A DNA stretch of 64,000 nt from Lithospermum erythrorhizon (Eukaryota; Streptophyta; Magnoliopsida; Boraginales; Boraginaceae). The position numbers and the translations under genes are program-made. Of this stretch, positions 40,226 through 52,095 are shown piece after piece (the first letter of the stretch is position 1; every line of letters starts with the position of its first letter). Under the pieces are notes generated by a model that searched no databases, was not told the origin of the DNA, and was given only the letters and a program-made list of their open reading frames with translations. The stretch covers positions 778,001-842,000 of the forward strand of contig JADFUC010001527.1 in the NCBI GenBank assembly GCA_019722365.1, in the 5' to 3' direction.

Positions 40226-43200
40226 AACTAAAACTCATGTGAGTGTTTGACTTCTCAGTTTTTCTACTTTGCATATCTCTGTAATGCGTGTGGCGATTCT
40301 TGTTTTCATGTCGTTCTTTCCGTTCTATAAAACTCATCAGGTTCAGTGCATGTTGATTCCAATTGTTTCATCTCAACAACATAGTCCAAAAAGAAATATT
40401 TCTTAGTTGTAAAGTGTTGCGCTGGTTGACGAGGAAAGGCATGTCCATCAATCCACCATTCTTTAGTGCCAAAGAACTGCAAGGAGAATACCAGTTCTGT
40501 TTGTCATATCTGTTCTTTTGTGAAGCGATTACCCTGATCCGTTGAAATTCATGCAATCGTGAGCTCTAGAAAGATGAGAGGAATCACTGGGTGATTATTC
40601 ATAACCATCATGGGCTCGTGGCTCGTGAGAGGTACATCGATGGAAGCATTTTATGAGTAGCCAGCATCATGGAGGAGGGCGAAATGCGAAAATAGGAAGA
40701 AATGGGCTTGCATTGGCTGCAACGCTCTTGCCCTACAAAGCAACGCTTCTGAGCTTGTTTGAAACAATCAGAGAGGAAGATATAGCCAAAAGCTTCTGGA
40801 GTTCCTACACTTGTATCCTTGTAATATAATGTATGATCTTACTCTGATATCAATTGCTATCATTTTCTTTGGCAAAATCACCACTTCCTATTTGAGCACT
40901 CAATGTTACTACTAATGATACCCGTTTTAAAAAAAGAAAAATTGAGGTGAACCCAAAGGCAAATATTTATAAATGTTGTCCCTTTCGAGTCTTATATCTT
41001 ACAATCCGTTAAAATAATGACAATGTCTTTTTTATTTTTTAAAAATAGTTTAAAAATAATACAAGTGTCAAGATATTGTCAGATAAACATAAAGTCTTGT
41101 GAAATATAACATAAGATGTATTCATTGCTGGTCGTTAAACTTATTTGCCTTTGTTGAAGTGCACAACGTACATGTGATACATGTTGAACTATGATATATT
41201 ATATCTCGCCGTATATATGTTTGTTGAGCAATTAGATTGTCTGATCGATTCTTACATTTAAAATTATAAGTTAGGATATATGTTAATTGTTGGACAATTA
41301 ATATAGTAGGTAACTCGATTGACATAGGGGTTATGAAACTACTTAGAGTGCGCTCGTAATTTGTATATTAACATGATGTTCGACATAAATTAATATATTG
41401 CTATTAATGGATTGACGTAAGAATTCGCGCCTGATAATAAAATCGAACTATAATCGATTATAGCTTTCGGGGTTTAAATGGAACTATATGAATTTTTTTG
41501 GGGTTAAATTTCAATTATTGGAATTCCTTGTGATCAGTAGAGGATAAGGATGGGAGGTTCATGATAGTGCTGTAGCATAAGATGCGTGGTTTATGGGATA
41601 ATAAGTAGAATATTCTATAACATCTTTATAGAATCATAATTAAATGAGGGAGAATAAAATGGAATTGGAAGGGTTTGTTCAACATCACTTTGAGGACCTA
41701 AATTTTAGGTTGAGAAGGCTTATATAAAGTGCAAGTTGATGAAAAATTGACCATTCATTATTTTCACTTCTCGTCTTTGAGAAAATTGAGTAAAAATTCT
41801 TGCTTGAGTCAGTGGTAGTGAAAATTCGATTGGATTTTGTCGATCTCTTCGTAAGTTTAATATTTAAAGGAGCTACAGTAAAAAAGTTCATGGAGGTTCT
41901 TCATCGTTGGTGTAAATTTGTGCTTTAAAATAATCTGGATTGATTGTTCGAGTCTCGGATATATTATGCTACAAAATCGAAAGAAAGGTACATACTTGTA
42001 TATTGTTTTATATTATTCGTAGTAATTCAAGTTTCAGTTTATATATAATTGTTGTTTTTAATATCGAAAACCCAACATTACACTAAAAAGGCACTAACGT
42101 ATCTATTGTAGAACGGCCCTCGTAAATATGTTTTTACTTTCGAGGGCCTCGTTATATATAGCATGCGTTAAAAGCAAAGGAGGTCAAATAACTATTTGTG
42201 TCCTTTGAAACTTCCTCAATTAAAATACTCCGTAGTACACTCACAAATCGGGAACATAATAGTAATTTCACTCTCAAAAACACTGGCCCAACTACGAGTG
42301 TAACACGCAGTTGCTATAACACACCCGAATAGTAAAAAAGGTCAAATTATTATTTTAGCCTTCTATTTGTAAGTGTAGTGTATAAAGAAGTGTTATTTAT
42401 CGGTAAAATAGTTATTTCATAGACTTTTAATTGAGTGTGCTTTTAGACCATCTACAATGGTTGGTTTAAACACTCAAAATAATGTTGAATAAGGTCCAAT
42501 TGTTAGATTAATATGAGTGTTGAATGATGTGACACTTTTTGGTGTTGAATAAATTCAACATGGTTTCAGCATTTTGGAGTGGGCCTAATGGACACTTATC
42601 ATGTTGTAAGGAGGAGAGATAAAAACATGATGTTATTTAGGGATTTTAAGATTATTTATTTATTTAGGTACGCATAAAAATTAGATATGTGTAATTTTTT
42701 ATTTGAAATAATTATCACATTTAAAAAAACTTTTATAAATTATAAAATTACATAAATAAATACTTAAATAAAAAGAATATGAGATTAAAAAAATTTATTA
42801 TTTAGTTACTTCTATTTTGCGAATGATAATAATATTTATCATATAAAAGCAAGAGATAAATAAAGAAAAATGTGAAATAATAAATAAAGAAAAAATATGA
42901 AATAAAAGATGTGGGGTATATGTTGATGAGTTTGAAGTGAGAGAATTTTGTTTAAATAAAATCATTGGAGTATATAAATATTGAATTGGTGTTGAATTAT
43001 TAAATGGAAGAGAGAAAATAATGTGGAGTATTGAGAATTGAAAAATTGGTGATTAGCAGGCGACACTATACACTTGCAAAGATAATAGCTTTTTAGTGAA
43101 ATAGCCCGATTTCAACAACTTGTGAAGCTTCAAGCCTCTGGCTTCCAAATGGGGAGGCAAAATAGTAATTTCATACCCAAATACAATACTATTTGAGTGT

Positions 43201-43360
43201 GTGTATAGCTCAGGTGATTAACATCTAACCACACATTTAGTCTACTCGAGTTTTAGGTTATTTTTGAACTATTTTACTAGCCTGTTGCCATTTGTCCAAC
43301 TTCCCATTTGTACACTCAACTCTGTCTCCACCCCCGCCCACCCAAGATCTCTGTCTGAAA
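40226..43360. other. Intergenic region between PP2C-kinase and HMT genes
   Basis: The first 0.6 kb probably holds 3' UTR of the PP2C-kinase gene. Around 42450 the sequence accatctacaatggttggtttaa resembles the ends of plant DNA-transposon MITEs (the CCATCT-CAATGG type), with AT-rich sequence up to about 43020, but I could not define a matching right end. The last few hundred bases hold the HMT promoter. Open frames here are short and unconvincing. Confidence 0.45.
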
Positions 43361-46300
43361 ATGGGTATAGCAGATACTGCTCCACCTCCTCCGATGACGT
43401 CATCATCTTCCTCTTCTACACTAATAACTGATTTCCTCCACCAATCCGGCGGCGTTGCGGTGGTAGACGGCGGACTTGCGACGGAGCTGGAACGTCACGG
43501 AGCTGATCTAAACGATCCTCTCTGGAGCGCTAAATGTCTCCTCACTTCTCCACATCTCGTTCGCAAGGTCCGAAGAATATCATGCTCTATTATTTTCATT
43601 TTTATGTATGTATTAATATTGTACTTACTTCGTCCCAAACATATTGTCCAGCTTTGAATTTTTATGGTTAAACGCAAATATTTTTGAATGATAGTATAAT
43701 ATTTGGGTAATAAATAATAACTAAATTTAGATTGATTTTTTTATTCCGTCCCAAAAATATTGTCGAGTTTTGAATTCAGATGAGTTGATTTATTAAATTT
43801 CAGACTTTAATCACGTTTAACGATTGTATAATATTTGTGAAAAAAGAGTATAATATTTGGTGAAAATATATAAAGATATTGTTTATGTATTTTACCTCAA
43901 CACGTGTTATTACACTTACTTATGTTCATCACTGTTCGTTTTTATTTAATCTTAACTTTTGTTTAATTTGGCCATTTTCCGCTTATTCGTATGATCGTAT
44001 CTAGTTTATTGCGTTATTGAGGCACAACTCGAAACAGATGTATCAATGAACATTATGGATAAACCATACAAGCAAATCATTTATGTCCTTTTCAGAAATT
44101 TGGAGCTTGTATTTGTCATTTTGTGATTTATTATACTTCGTATTTGTTTTATATGTAGTGGATAAGGATTTGGCAGTGTTCATAGTTGTGTTGTTGTGAG
44201 AGGTTGTGTCACCATTTAGTATTTGGTGGTCCCTTAAGCCTATGAGCTTTCAGTTATAAGTTAAAGCTTTCTTTTAGAAACAATTGATAATTTATTCTAC
44301 TTCTCTTTTTGGACCTTTTCTTGTCTTATAACTATACTGGCCACTAGAGATATATTATGAGCCACACTAAAATGATAGGTTTCTCGTTTTAGGTTTTCTA
44401 TTTAAAATATTGCCGATTGTACCTTTCGTAAAGATTTTGAGGATACCCTGAATGTGATGTGAGGTTTTGTTTGTCCTTTTCTGTCGCTCTATGGCATATA
44501 CAGTTCTATGGAACAATTAAATCCCACTGATGCTATTCATGTTGGTCCTTTGGCGCCTTGTTATAGTCCACATGTCATGTGAAAGAATTCATACACTTGC
44601 CACTCGGTCTCACATGTAATGATATAGAAGGGCCAGAAATTTATGAACCATAGTTTCGGTGACCAGGAATGAACATTATTTATCTTGCGTACTCCATAAG
44701 CATTGTATCAGATAATATAGGGTTGTTTATATCTCTCTGTCATTGTCATATGAGCAGGTTCACCTCGACTACCTTGAAGCTGGAGCGGATATCATAATCA
44801 CAGCATCTTATCAGGTATTTCCCACACTTCAGAAAGAGAGGCAAGGCTTTTGCTTCTTTAACAGAGACTGCTGGGTAGAGAAGTCACCCACTTTCCCTCT
44901 CTGAAGCTACGGATTGCCTTCTCCACCTTCCAATTTGCTAGTGTCATTAATATAATTAATAATCATATTGAAGTAAGCTGTTAATTAGGTTATAATTTGC
45001 ATGTTAGCATTTAAAAATTTCGGTCGAAAGTGAGTATAGGTGATCGAATTGGTAAATAAATGAAACTTGAGTGTTGTTCTGTGCCATTCGCTCAAAAAAT
45101 TGTTGTAGAAAAATATTACTCCATTCATTTACTTCTATATTTACATATGTATCTTACAAGATATCGTGAACTGGAATAGGCAACAATTCAGGGGTTCAAG
45201 GCCAAAGGCTTCACTCAAGAACAAAGCGAATTACTTCTTAAAAGGAGTGTTGAAGTTGCTCTTGAGGCGCGTGATTTATATTACAGTAAATGTCAGGAAT
45301 CTTCTTCAGACCACAGTAAAGACAATATAATTCTCAAACATCGACCTATCTTTGTAGCGGCTTCTGTTGGCAGTTATGGGGCTTATTTAGCTGACGGTTC
45401 TGAGTACAGGTTATTTCAGCTCTTACATGCTTGGATTGGAGCAAAGGTGTTCCTGATACTCCAGCGTCGTAATTAAAACGAGCTACCCAAATTAATAAAT
45501 TAGAATCATTATTAAAATTGCTGCTTAAAGTAATATTAATACCTTAACATCATTATTAAAAAAGAGCTACTCATATAAGGCTAAAATTTAGAGTTTTTTG
45601 CTGAGATATTTTGCTTGATCAAAGTAATACCCACATATTATTCATTGTTTGGCTTATAATTTTTCATCAGCAATTATTCACGGTGTACTGTATATGTGTT
45701 TTTAATTCTCCTACCTCTGGGCATGTTGTAAAGATCCAAGTCTATGTAATTAAGTGCAAAATTAGCTTTGTGGTATCAGATTATTTGTGTTAGATCGTAC
45801 TCCGTAATAGCTAAACATGATTTAAATCATGTACAAGCAGGAAGAAGGTTATAAGCATTGTTGCATTGACATATTTTTCTGCTGAATGATGATGTAGTGG
45901 GGACTATGGTGATGCAATGGATCTGGAGTTCCTAAAGGATTTTCATCGAAAAAGAGTTCAGCTTCTGGCAGATGCTGGTCCTGATCTAATAGCTTTCGAA
46001 ACAGTGCCAAATAAGCTGGAGGCACAGGTAGAGGCAGGAATGCAGGATTATCTTTTAAATCCTTTTCTGTTGTGATACATACTTTCTACCGAATCTTACA
46101 TTTTGAAAAATTGCAATGAGACATTACTTGCTCTTCAGAAAGAGATATTGATATACTTCCGTTATGTTGAGCCTATTATGCTTATCCAGGCTTTCACTCA
46201 ACTTCTTGATGAAGAAAACATTACAGTTCCTGCATGGATCTCCTTCAACTCCAAGGATGGTGTTAATGTGGTCAGTGGCGATCCTATTTCTGAGTGCGCA

Positions 46301-47079
46301 TCTGTTGCCGACTCTTGCAAAAGAGTCCTCTTGGTGGGAATCAATTGTACTCCTCCGAGATTCATTCATAATCTCATTTTAGATGTTAAGAAGGTAGTTT
46401 TCAAATTCACAATGCTATTCCTATACATATTTATGTCGTAAAATGCTCCTCAAACTAACTTTTGACGTCAGTAATGGTAGTTTTCATGCATTTGCTCGAG
46501 CTTGAAAAACATTTTTGTTATTATTTTTCCATTTGGAACTTGAACTTCTGATTGTAAATAGGGATTTCCTCAGGTTACATCTAAACAATTGTCATATATC
46601 CAAACAGTGGAGAGAATTATGATGCTGATCGGAAGGAATGGGTGGTAAGTTTTCGTTCTCTTTCACACTTTCATCTAATATAAGATCCTTATTTTTGTAT
46701 CTGGGTCGTTAGTTAATTTTGGCTTCTTAGTTTTGTATCTGGATCGTTAGTTAATTTTTGCTTCGCCTTCTTTGATTATCCTAGAGTTTCACTTTCGTGT
46801 TCTACCCTTGTGTATAGCTGTTCAGGATGTAGTCAATCAAAGCTTCGTATTTTCTATTTGCTTCCCTTTCTAATTATATCATCTCATTATTTTATCAAAG
46901 CTTTAGTGTATATATTCTTTAGCCTGAATCCCTTTTCTGAATCTTCTCCATTGCAGCAAAAATACTGGAGTTCAGATGAAGATTTTGTATCCTATGTACA
47001 CATAACTGGTGCAAGGCAGGGCAGCTCTTGTTGGGGGTTGTTGCAGAACCACTCCAGAAACACCATCAGGGGGATCTGA
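43361..47079 (+). CDS. HMT2: Homocysteine S-methyltransferase (HMT)
   Basis: Zinc-dependent enzyme moving a methyl group from S-methylmethionine to homocysteine, giving methionine. Exons: 43361-43567, 44758-44814, 45180-45409, 45898-46027, 46190-46393, 46574-46644, 46957-47079; about 335 aa as in the family. Visible: GGVAVVDGGLATELERHG, ADIIITASYQATIQGF, VAASVGSYGAYLADGSEY, LIAFETVPNKLEAQ, VGINCTPPRFI (first zinc Cys) and, in a shifted frame of the last exon, GGCCRTTP (the Cys pair). Exon 46574-46644 is 71 bases, one short of whole codons: the base is missing just after VTSK, where a CCA codon reads CA, and the VIYPNSGE motif follows in the next frame. The last exon has several further one- or two-base shifts. 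I chose HMT2 over its paralogues because of neighbours resembling At3g63220 and At3g63340. Confidence 0.92.
43630..43780. repeat. Direct repeat in HMT intron 1
   Basis: The sequence cgtcccaaa(c/a)atattgtc, then agttttgaat or agctttgaat, occurs near 43632 and 43747. Both copies resemble the ends of Stowaway-type MITEs (tactt-cgtcccaaa), so this is probably a nested or broken MITE. Confidence 0.55.
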
Positions 47080-47795
47080 GACCCTGAGGCAAACTGCAAA
47101 CCTCAATTAACTACATCCCCCACCATACACAAGAGAGATGCTGCCATATACCTATAATCCAACTTTAGAGCACGGCGATTTGGTATTCGTCAGCCAGAGA
47201 GTAAATGTTTCCAACAATACCTTCAATGAGGATTTTGGTCCAAGTATATTTATCTGCTTTGTGTGTCATGTGTCCTGGCATCTTTTAGGAGGGCTTCTGG
47301 TACACTGATTTTCCTGACCAAGGAGATAGTCTAAAGAAGGGTTTGTCAACAAGAATTTGCACTTGTATCATGTTTTTAGGTGTTTAACACATTGTGTACT
47401 AGGCTTCATGTATTAACAGTTGGTACTATTTGCTATTGAAACTATTTACCAGTTGAGCCTGTATTCATCTAAATAAACTTTGAAAGATATACTCCTATGA
47501 GTAATTTGGTCCTGAACTATCAATCATCAGAATTAAAGCAAAGCTAGACAATTTAAGGTGATGCAGAATGGTAATTCTAGACAGCGACTGGTAATACGAA
47601 AAACAACATGATCTACACAAATTAATACAAAGAGGGCCACCTCATAACATAGCAGCACTTAGCCTATGTTTTGTTCACTCGAGGAGGTGGAAATGGATGG
47701 CGAAGGTCGAAGGGGGCACTTTAATATTCCAGCGTTCACATCTGCATAAAACTACAAGCTCATAGACCATGATTGACAGTAACTGCTATGGAAAA
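47080..47795. other. HMT 3' flank, convergent with the next gene
   Basis: 3' UTR of the HMT gene on the plus strand and of the Lys-rich gene on the minus strand, which converge here. No gene is supported. Confidence 0.5.
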
Positions 47796-49210
47796 TCATG
47801 CATCAAAGCCAGAATAAACACCACTGTCCCTAAGCAATCTTTTCTCCTCCTCGACGTAGTTCTTCCCTCTACTAGCTTGCCCAAGATCTCTCTTCTTCTT
47901 CTCCTTTTGTGAGAAGGAGGCGATTTTCTTCTCCTTTTGAGTACGCACGTTCAGCAGCTGCTCTCCTTCAACTAAAGCAGCTCTTGTTCTTTGTCGATCT
48001 TCATAAGTCTCTTCTTTCTCCTGCACACGAGTTTCCTTCCCCTTGGATAGACTTAATCCTGCTTTTCATCGTTGATTTTTTGGTGGAAGTACCTTCAACA
48101 CTGACAGACCCACCCCTTATACCCATGACGACTCAAGGCCTCAATCTATACCCTTGCCTTTCTAAACTGTCGCAGACTCCCTGCACACACAAAATTGCAA
48201 GCAATCATGAACAAGCATCAAATTTGGCTAAGAGCCACACCTTCAGTGCGGCTACCTTGTTAAACCCCAACAATTAACACATCGTTTCTCTCCCACTTCA
48301 CACTCAGAATGCACCATTCTTATAGAGATAAACGTTCTTTCTCATCTTCTTAAGAACTACCACTAATCATTTCCTTCGGTTACTTTCCATTTGTTAAGCC
48401 TATTGTGAAACTCTGTAACATAAATAATATATGGCACCATCTATCTCGATCCGCTGGAGCTTTAGCAGTCAAAGCTGGTTCCGTGGAGCCACTGAATATT
48501 CATTTTGCAACTGAATTAATTTACTGTTTGGCATTGCAGGCCATTCAATAAGCCAGCTGCTATAATTATAAACTATGGTAACAATTTTCATCATTTGAGG
48601 ATCTTTCAAATGAAATTGCAAATCAACACAAATAGACATCGAAACGACTACTAAACTTCATCATTACAATTTTTTTGGATTTTGATGGTTGACTTTTTAT
48701 ATTTTAAACTCAATATATTTTGATATATGTTGTATGTTATTCGACGAAAAATATGTCAAAAGTTAGCATTTTTAATGAAATTTACTATTAACATTATTAT
48801 TTTGATTCAAAGTAAATAACCCTTCATTTCAATTTAATTGAGAGGTTTTTATTCAACAAAAAAAATCCAACTATTTTTGAAGCTATAACTCATTCCTTTT
48901 TGAATTTATACTAAAAGATCAATAAAATTAGCTAATATACACTTACATATATTTAAATAAGACTAGTTTATGGTCAAAAGTTGGATATTTTTTATTGCTA
49001 ATCGAAACCTCTCGATTAAATTGAAATAGAGATATCATAAAGTTTATTAATTTCGACAATTGAAAATCAAACTAAATAAATTGAAAGACAAGTTATATAT
49101 ATATATATACCTTGATCCGTAGATTTATGATCGGTGTCTGAATATTCATCAGATGATGATGACGTGGATGAATCGTCATCTCCATCACTCCATGGACCTG
49201 CTCTTTTCAT
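47796..49210 (-). CDS. Small conserved Ser/Asp- then Lys-rich protein of unknown function
   Basis: Plant-conserved family by memory, without a function I can name; probably nuclear given composition. Exon 1 (49111-49210) starts MKRAGPWSDGDDDSS, an acidic Ser-rich tract, and ends at a donor before an AT run. The 3' exon (47796 to about 48200) encodes SRHGYKG, then LSVLKVLPPKN, a charged helix (YEDRQRTRAALVEGEQLLN, QKEKKIASFSQKEKKKR) and the C-terminus NYVEEEKRLLRDSGVYSGFDA before TAA at 47796. In that exon the frame jumps near 48115 and 48145 and a TGA replaces an expected residue near 48070, so the given sequence does not code through. A middle part between 48200 and 49111 is not resolved. 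A MITE lies in the intron. Confidence 0.65.
48823..49035. mobile_element. MITE with ~55 bp terminal inverted repeats
   Basis: The left end (atttcaatttaattgagagg and on to ccaactatttttga, 48827-48882) is matched in inverted orientation by the right end (tcaaaagttggatatttttt to cctctcgattaaattgaaat, 48975-49030). Total about 210 bp, AT-rich, non-coding, inside the intron of the Lys-rich gene. A preceding stretch (48680-48800) carries the ttactattaacat core found elsewhere in the window. Confidence 0.75.
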
Positions 49211-51060
49211 ATTTATTTACAAACAAATAGGAGTCAATACTCAATAGACTTTGAGCTATTGTATAAAATCATTATATGTGTGTTATTTATTTTTATACAT
49301 AAATATAATAGTGATTAGTGAAACAAAATCATGAAACTCAATTTTAATTTCCATTCGATAACATTTCACAATAATGCTTATTTGGTGTCAAATGAATAAT
49401 ATTTACAATAGTCATGCTATCAAAAATTAAAATCGCAGCTAGTGAATTCTAAACATTTGCTGATCATATGATACAATTGTAAATGTTGCTTATCGTTAAT
49501 AGGTTGATTATGATGTAAGCTGGTAATTCTTTAACATTTCTATTATGTTCCGGTTGTTTGATTTACATATACGAGAAGATATTAATGGCTCCATAGATGG
49601 TGTCTCACATTTAGACATTTCACATTAAGGAGTAACCTCATATGATAATCCTTGTACAGAGCATTATTAATGTACTTTACAATAAAATTTAACACGACAT
49701 CATGTCTAGTTTAACACCTGATAAGGGCACGTATTAATTGTGATGTAGTACAAGTTATACATGATTATCGAATATCGGAATCTTATTACTTCATTAACAT
49801 ATTCCAAAATAATTAAATAACCTACACATTATTCCTCCTTTATAAATTAATTTTAAAATTGAATTTCATAAATTCTTAACACATCTCAAGTTAATTAAGC
49901 AAGATTAATTTTGTAAATTAATTCTTGAGTCCAATTTGACAAAATCAAATTCCCAAGGGAAATCAAGAATATGCTAATTTTTGTCCATTTTTTCCTACAG
50001 GGTGGTGTACTGGTGTAGATGAAGACTCATATTTCAATATCACACACATCACAATACACATATATACTTTATGTAACGCGCTCAGATGAAAAAATCCAAG
50101 CAATATTGAGACAATAAAAAACGATACTTTTTTCAAGAAAGCAATTAATTTCATATTTTTTTTGTAAATCAGACTTGGTCCTTAAGGTAAATAGTTATTG
50201 ATCTTTATTTTATTTGCATTTAATATTAAAACTTGTTTGCATTTTATGTTTAATGATTTATACTTGATAGTTTAGTTTAGAGATGTGTTATTGGTGAAGC
50301 TTAATTATATCTCATATTGGTTATCTACTTATCTTTTAGGTTGATGGGTCAAAAATAGTAGAATGTTAGGGTTTGGGTTCATTTATAATTGAAAAAAGTT
50401 TGGTTTTTTGTTATATTTTTATTTTGTTTGTCTAAGCTGATGCATGTGATGATTCCATATGGAAAATTTGGCAGAATTTTAGATGTTTCCTATGAAGCAT
50501 GATCTTAAAAAATTGAGCTTTAAGTTGCTTAAGTAAGTTTTTTGGTATTAAATTGAGTCTTAAGTGCATTTTATCAAGATTTAAATCTATTATTTCTAGG
50601 TTGCTTTGTTATTGATGATGAATTGAATATATCAGATATTGAATTTATGGCATCCTTTAGTTGATTCGTTGACCACTATCCCTGATAGACTGCTTGATAA
50701 ACTTTGTGGTTTTGGATGACTAAGTTATAGTACATTTGTTAATGAATCAACTCTCATGCCCTTAATATCACGCTTAGTTTTATGAATTTGTCTCTGCATA
50801 TTCAACCATTACAAAATGATTTTACATTTACATTTATTAAGCCATATATCCATCATATCATTGTGCTTCACATTTCACATTTGGTTTATGTATTTTGAAA
50901 GATGAGGTCCTTGGAGTTGAAAAAGTTGTAATCTTTTCATGGTTTCACATGTTTGGGTCTAAATTTTCGAATTTTTTTTGTACTTTGATCCAGACGTTGT
51001 AACTCATATTTTATCTTCAGATTCTGCATTTGAGTGACACTATTGAATAGACACCCATCA
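49211..51060. other. AT-rich intergenic region
   Basis: Holds the upstream region of the Lys-rich gene and of the kelch gene. Open frames are short and low in coding character; I see no gene. Confidence 0.5.
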
Positions 51061-51074
51061 TTAGAAGTTGATGC

Positions 51075-52095
51075 CTGCTTTGACGGTCGTACTGAAGCAA
51101 TGAAGGTCTTCCTGATGCTGTTCCATTAGGTGTCTTGCAAGGTTCCATTTCAACTGTATCCCAAATTAGAGCTTGTATGTCATTCAGCGGGATGCTTTCA
51201 TAGTCTTCGAACTGTACACAGCTCGAGGGAGGTCAATGCAGTTGAGGCTTTATGTGTGTGCATTTGAGCCAGATAGCCTGTGGCAGCTTTATGATCCCGG
51301 CAAGATCATGGATCACTCTACCTGTTCTGCCCACTACCATCAGACAGCTTGCCCATTTGGTGGCTGTCTACACAGCAGGGAAGTTATTTGTATTAGGTGA
51401 GGTAGGAGTGCAGCTGGATCCTTCAACAGGAGATCCAAATGGAAATTTTGCGACTGATGAAGTCTGGTCATATGATCTTATCAGCCGGCAGTGGTCGTTA
51501 CGAGCTCCCATGATAGTTCCTCGCTCGATGTTTGCTTGCTGTATTTTGGACGGAAAAGTAATCGTTGCAGGTGGTTTTACTAACTGCAGGAAGTCAATTT
51601 CCCAAGCAGAAGTATATGATCCTGAGAAGGATACCTGGGTTTCCATATCAGATCTCCATTACACTCACAACTCAGCATCCTCAGGAGTGGTGATAGAGGG
51701 AAAGGTTCACGTCTTGCACAAGGGGTTGTCCTCAGTGCAAGTGTTGGATGATATAAAGCAGAGTTGGTCAGTTCATGACTGGCTGGCTCAGGCCCCATGG
51801 CTGTTGTTGAGGAGAGCTGTAGGCTCAGGGTCTCATCTACAAGCAGAAGATAAATTCAAACAAGGAGTTGTTCCAGCACCTGATTTTGAGTAAGATAATT
51901 GGTTGTCTGTCATTGGGCTGGGAGATATTTATGTAATTGGAGGTGTTGGGCCAGAGATCTTGAATCGGGACATCAAGGCATTGTCTGATGTTGATGTATT
52001 GACTCCTGGAAGCGAAAGACCAGTTTGGCGCAAGGTTTCACCTATGACCAAGTGCAGAGGATCTATCCTTGGTTGTACGCAACTGAGAATATAAA
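51075..52095 (+). CDS. SKIP30: F-box/kelch-repeat protein, SKIP30 type, frame-broken
   Basis: Substrate receptor of an SCF ubiquitin ligase: an N-terminal F-box binds SKP1/ASK and kelch repeats bind the target. No intron is visible across the coding length. Pieces in order: KVPFQLYPKLELV (F-box, near 51150), CVCAFEPDSLWQLYDP, YTAGKLFVLG, ATDEVWSYDLISRQWSLRAP, FACCILDGKVIVAGGFTNCR, AEVYDPEKDTWVSISDLHY, SGVVIEGKVHVLH (kelch), and GLGDIYVIGGVGPEILN to RGSILGCTQLRI and stop. The order and length (about 340 aa) match the family. The frame changes about seven to ten times, for example near 51120, 51150, 51300, 51400, 51790 and 51900, usually by one base. Either a decayed copy or a gene read through uncorrected indels; the second is favoured because its neighbours show the same pattern and the gene order matches Arabidopsis. 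Confidence 0.85.

Noticed and set aside
41122..41891. Minus-strand open frames of 67-68 codons
   Set aside because: AT-rich, low-complexity translations without homology; probably random.
42448..43020. Possible DNA-transposon MITE starting accatctacaatgg
   Set aside because: The left end looks right but no matching inverted right end or target duplication was found, so it is mentioned only within the intergenic entry.
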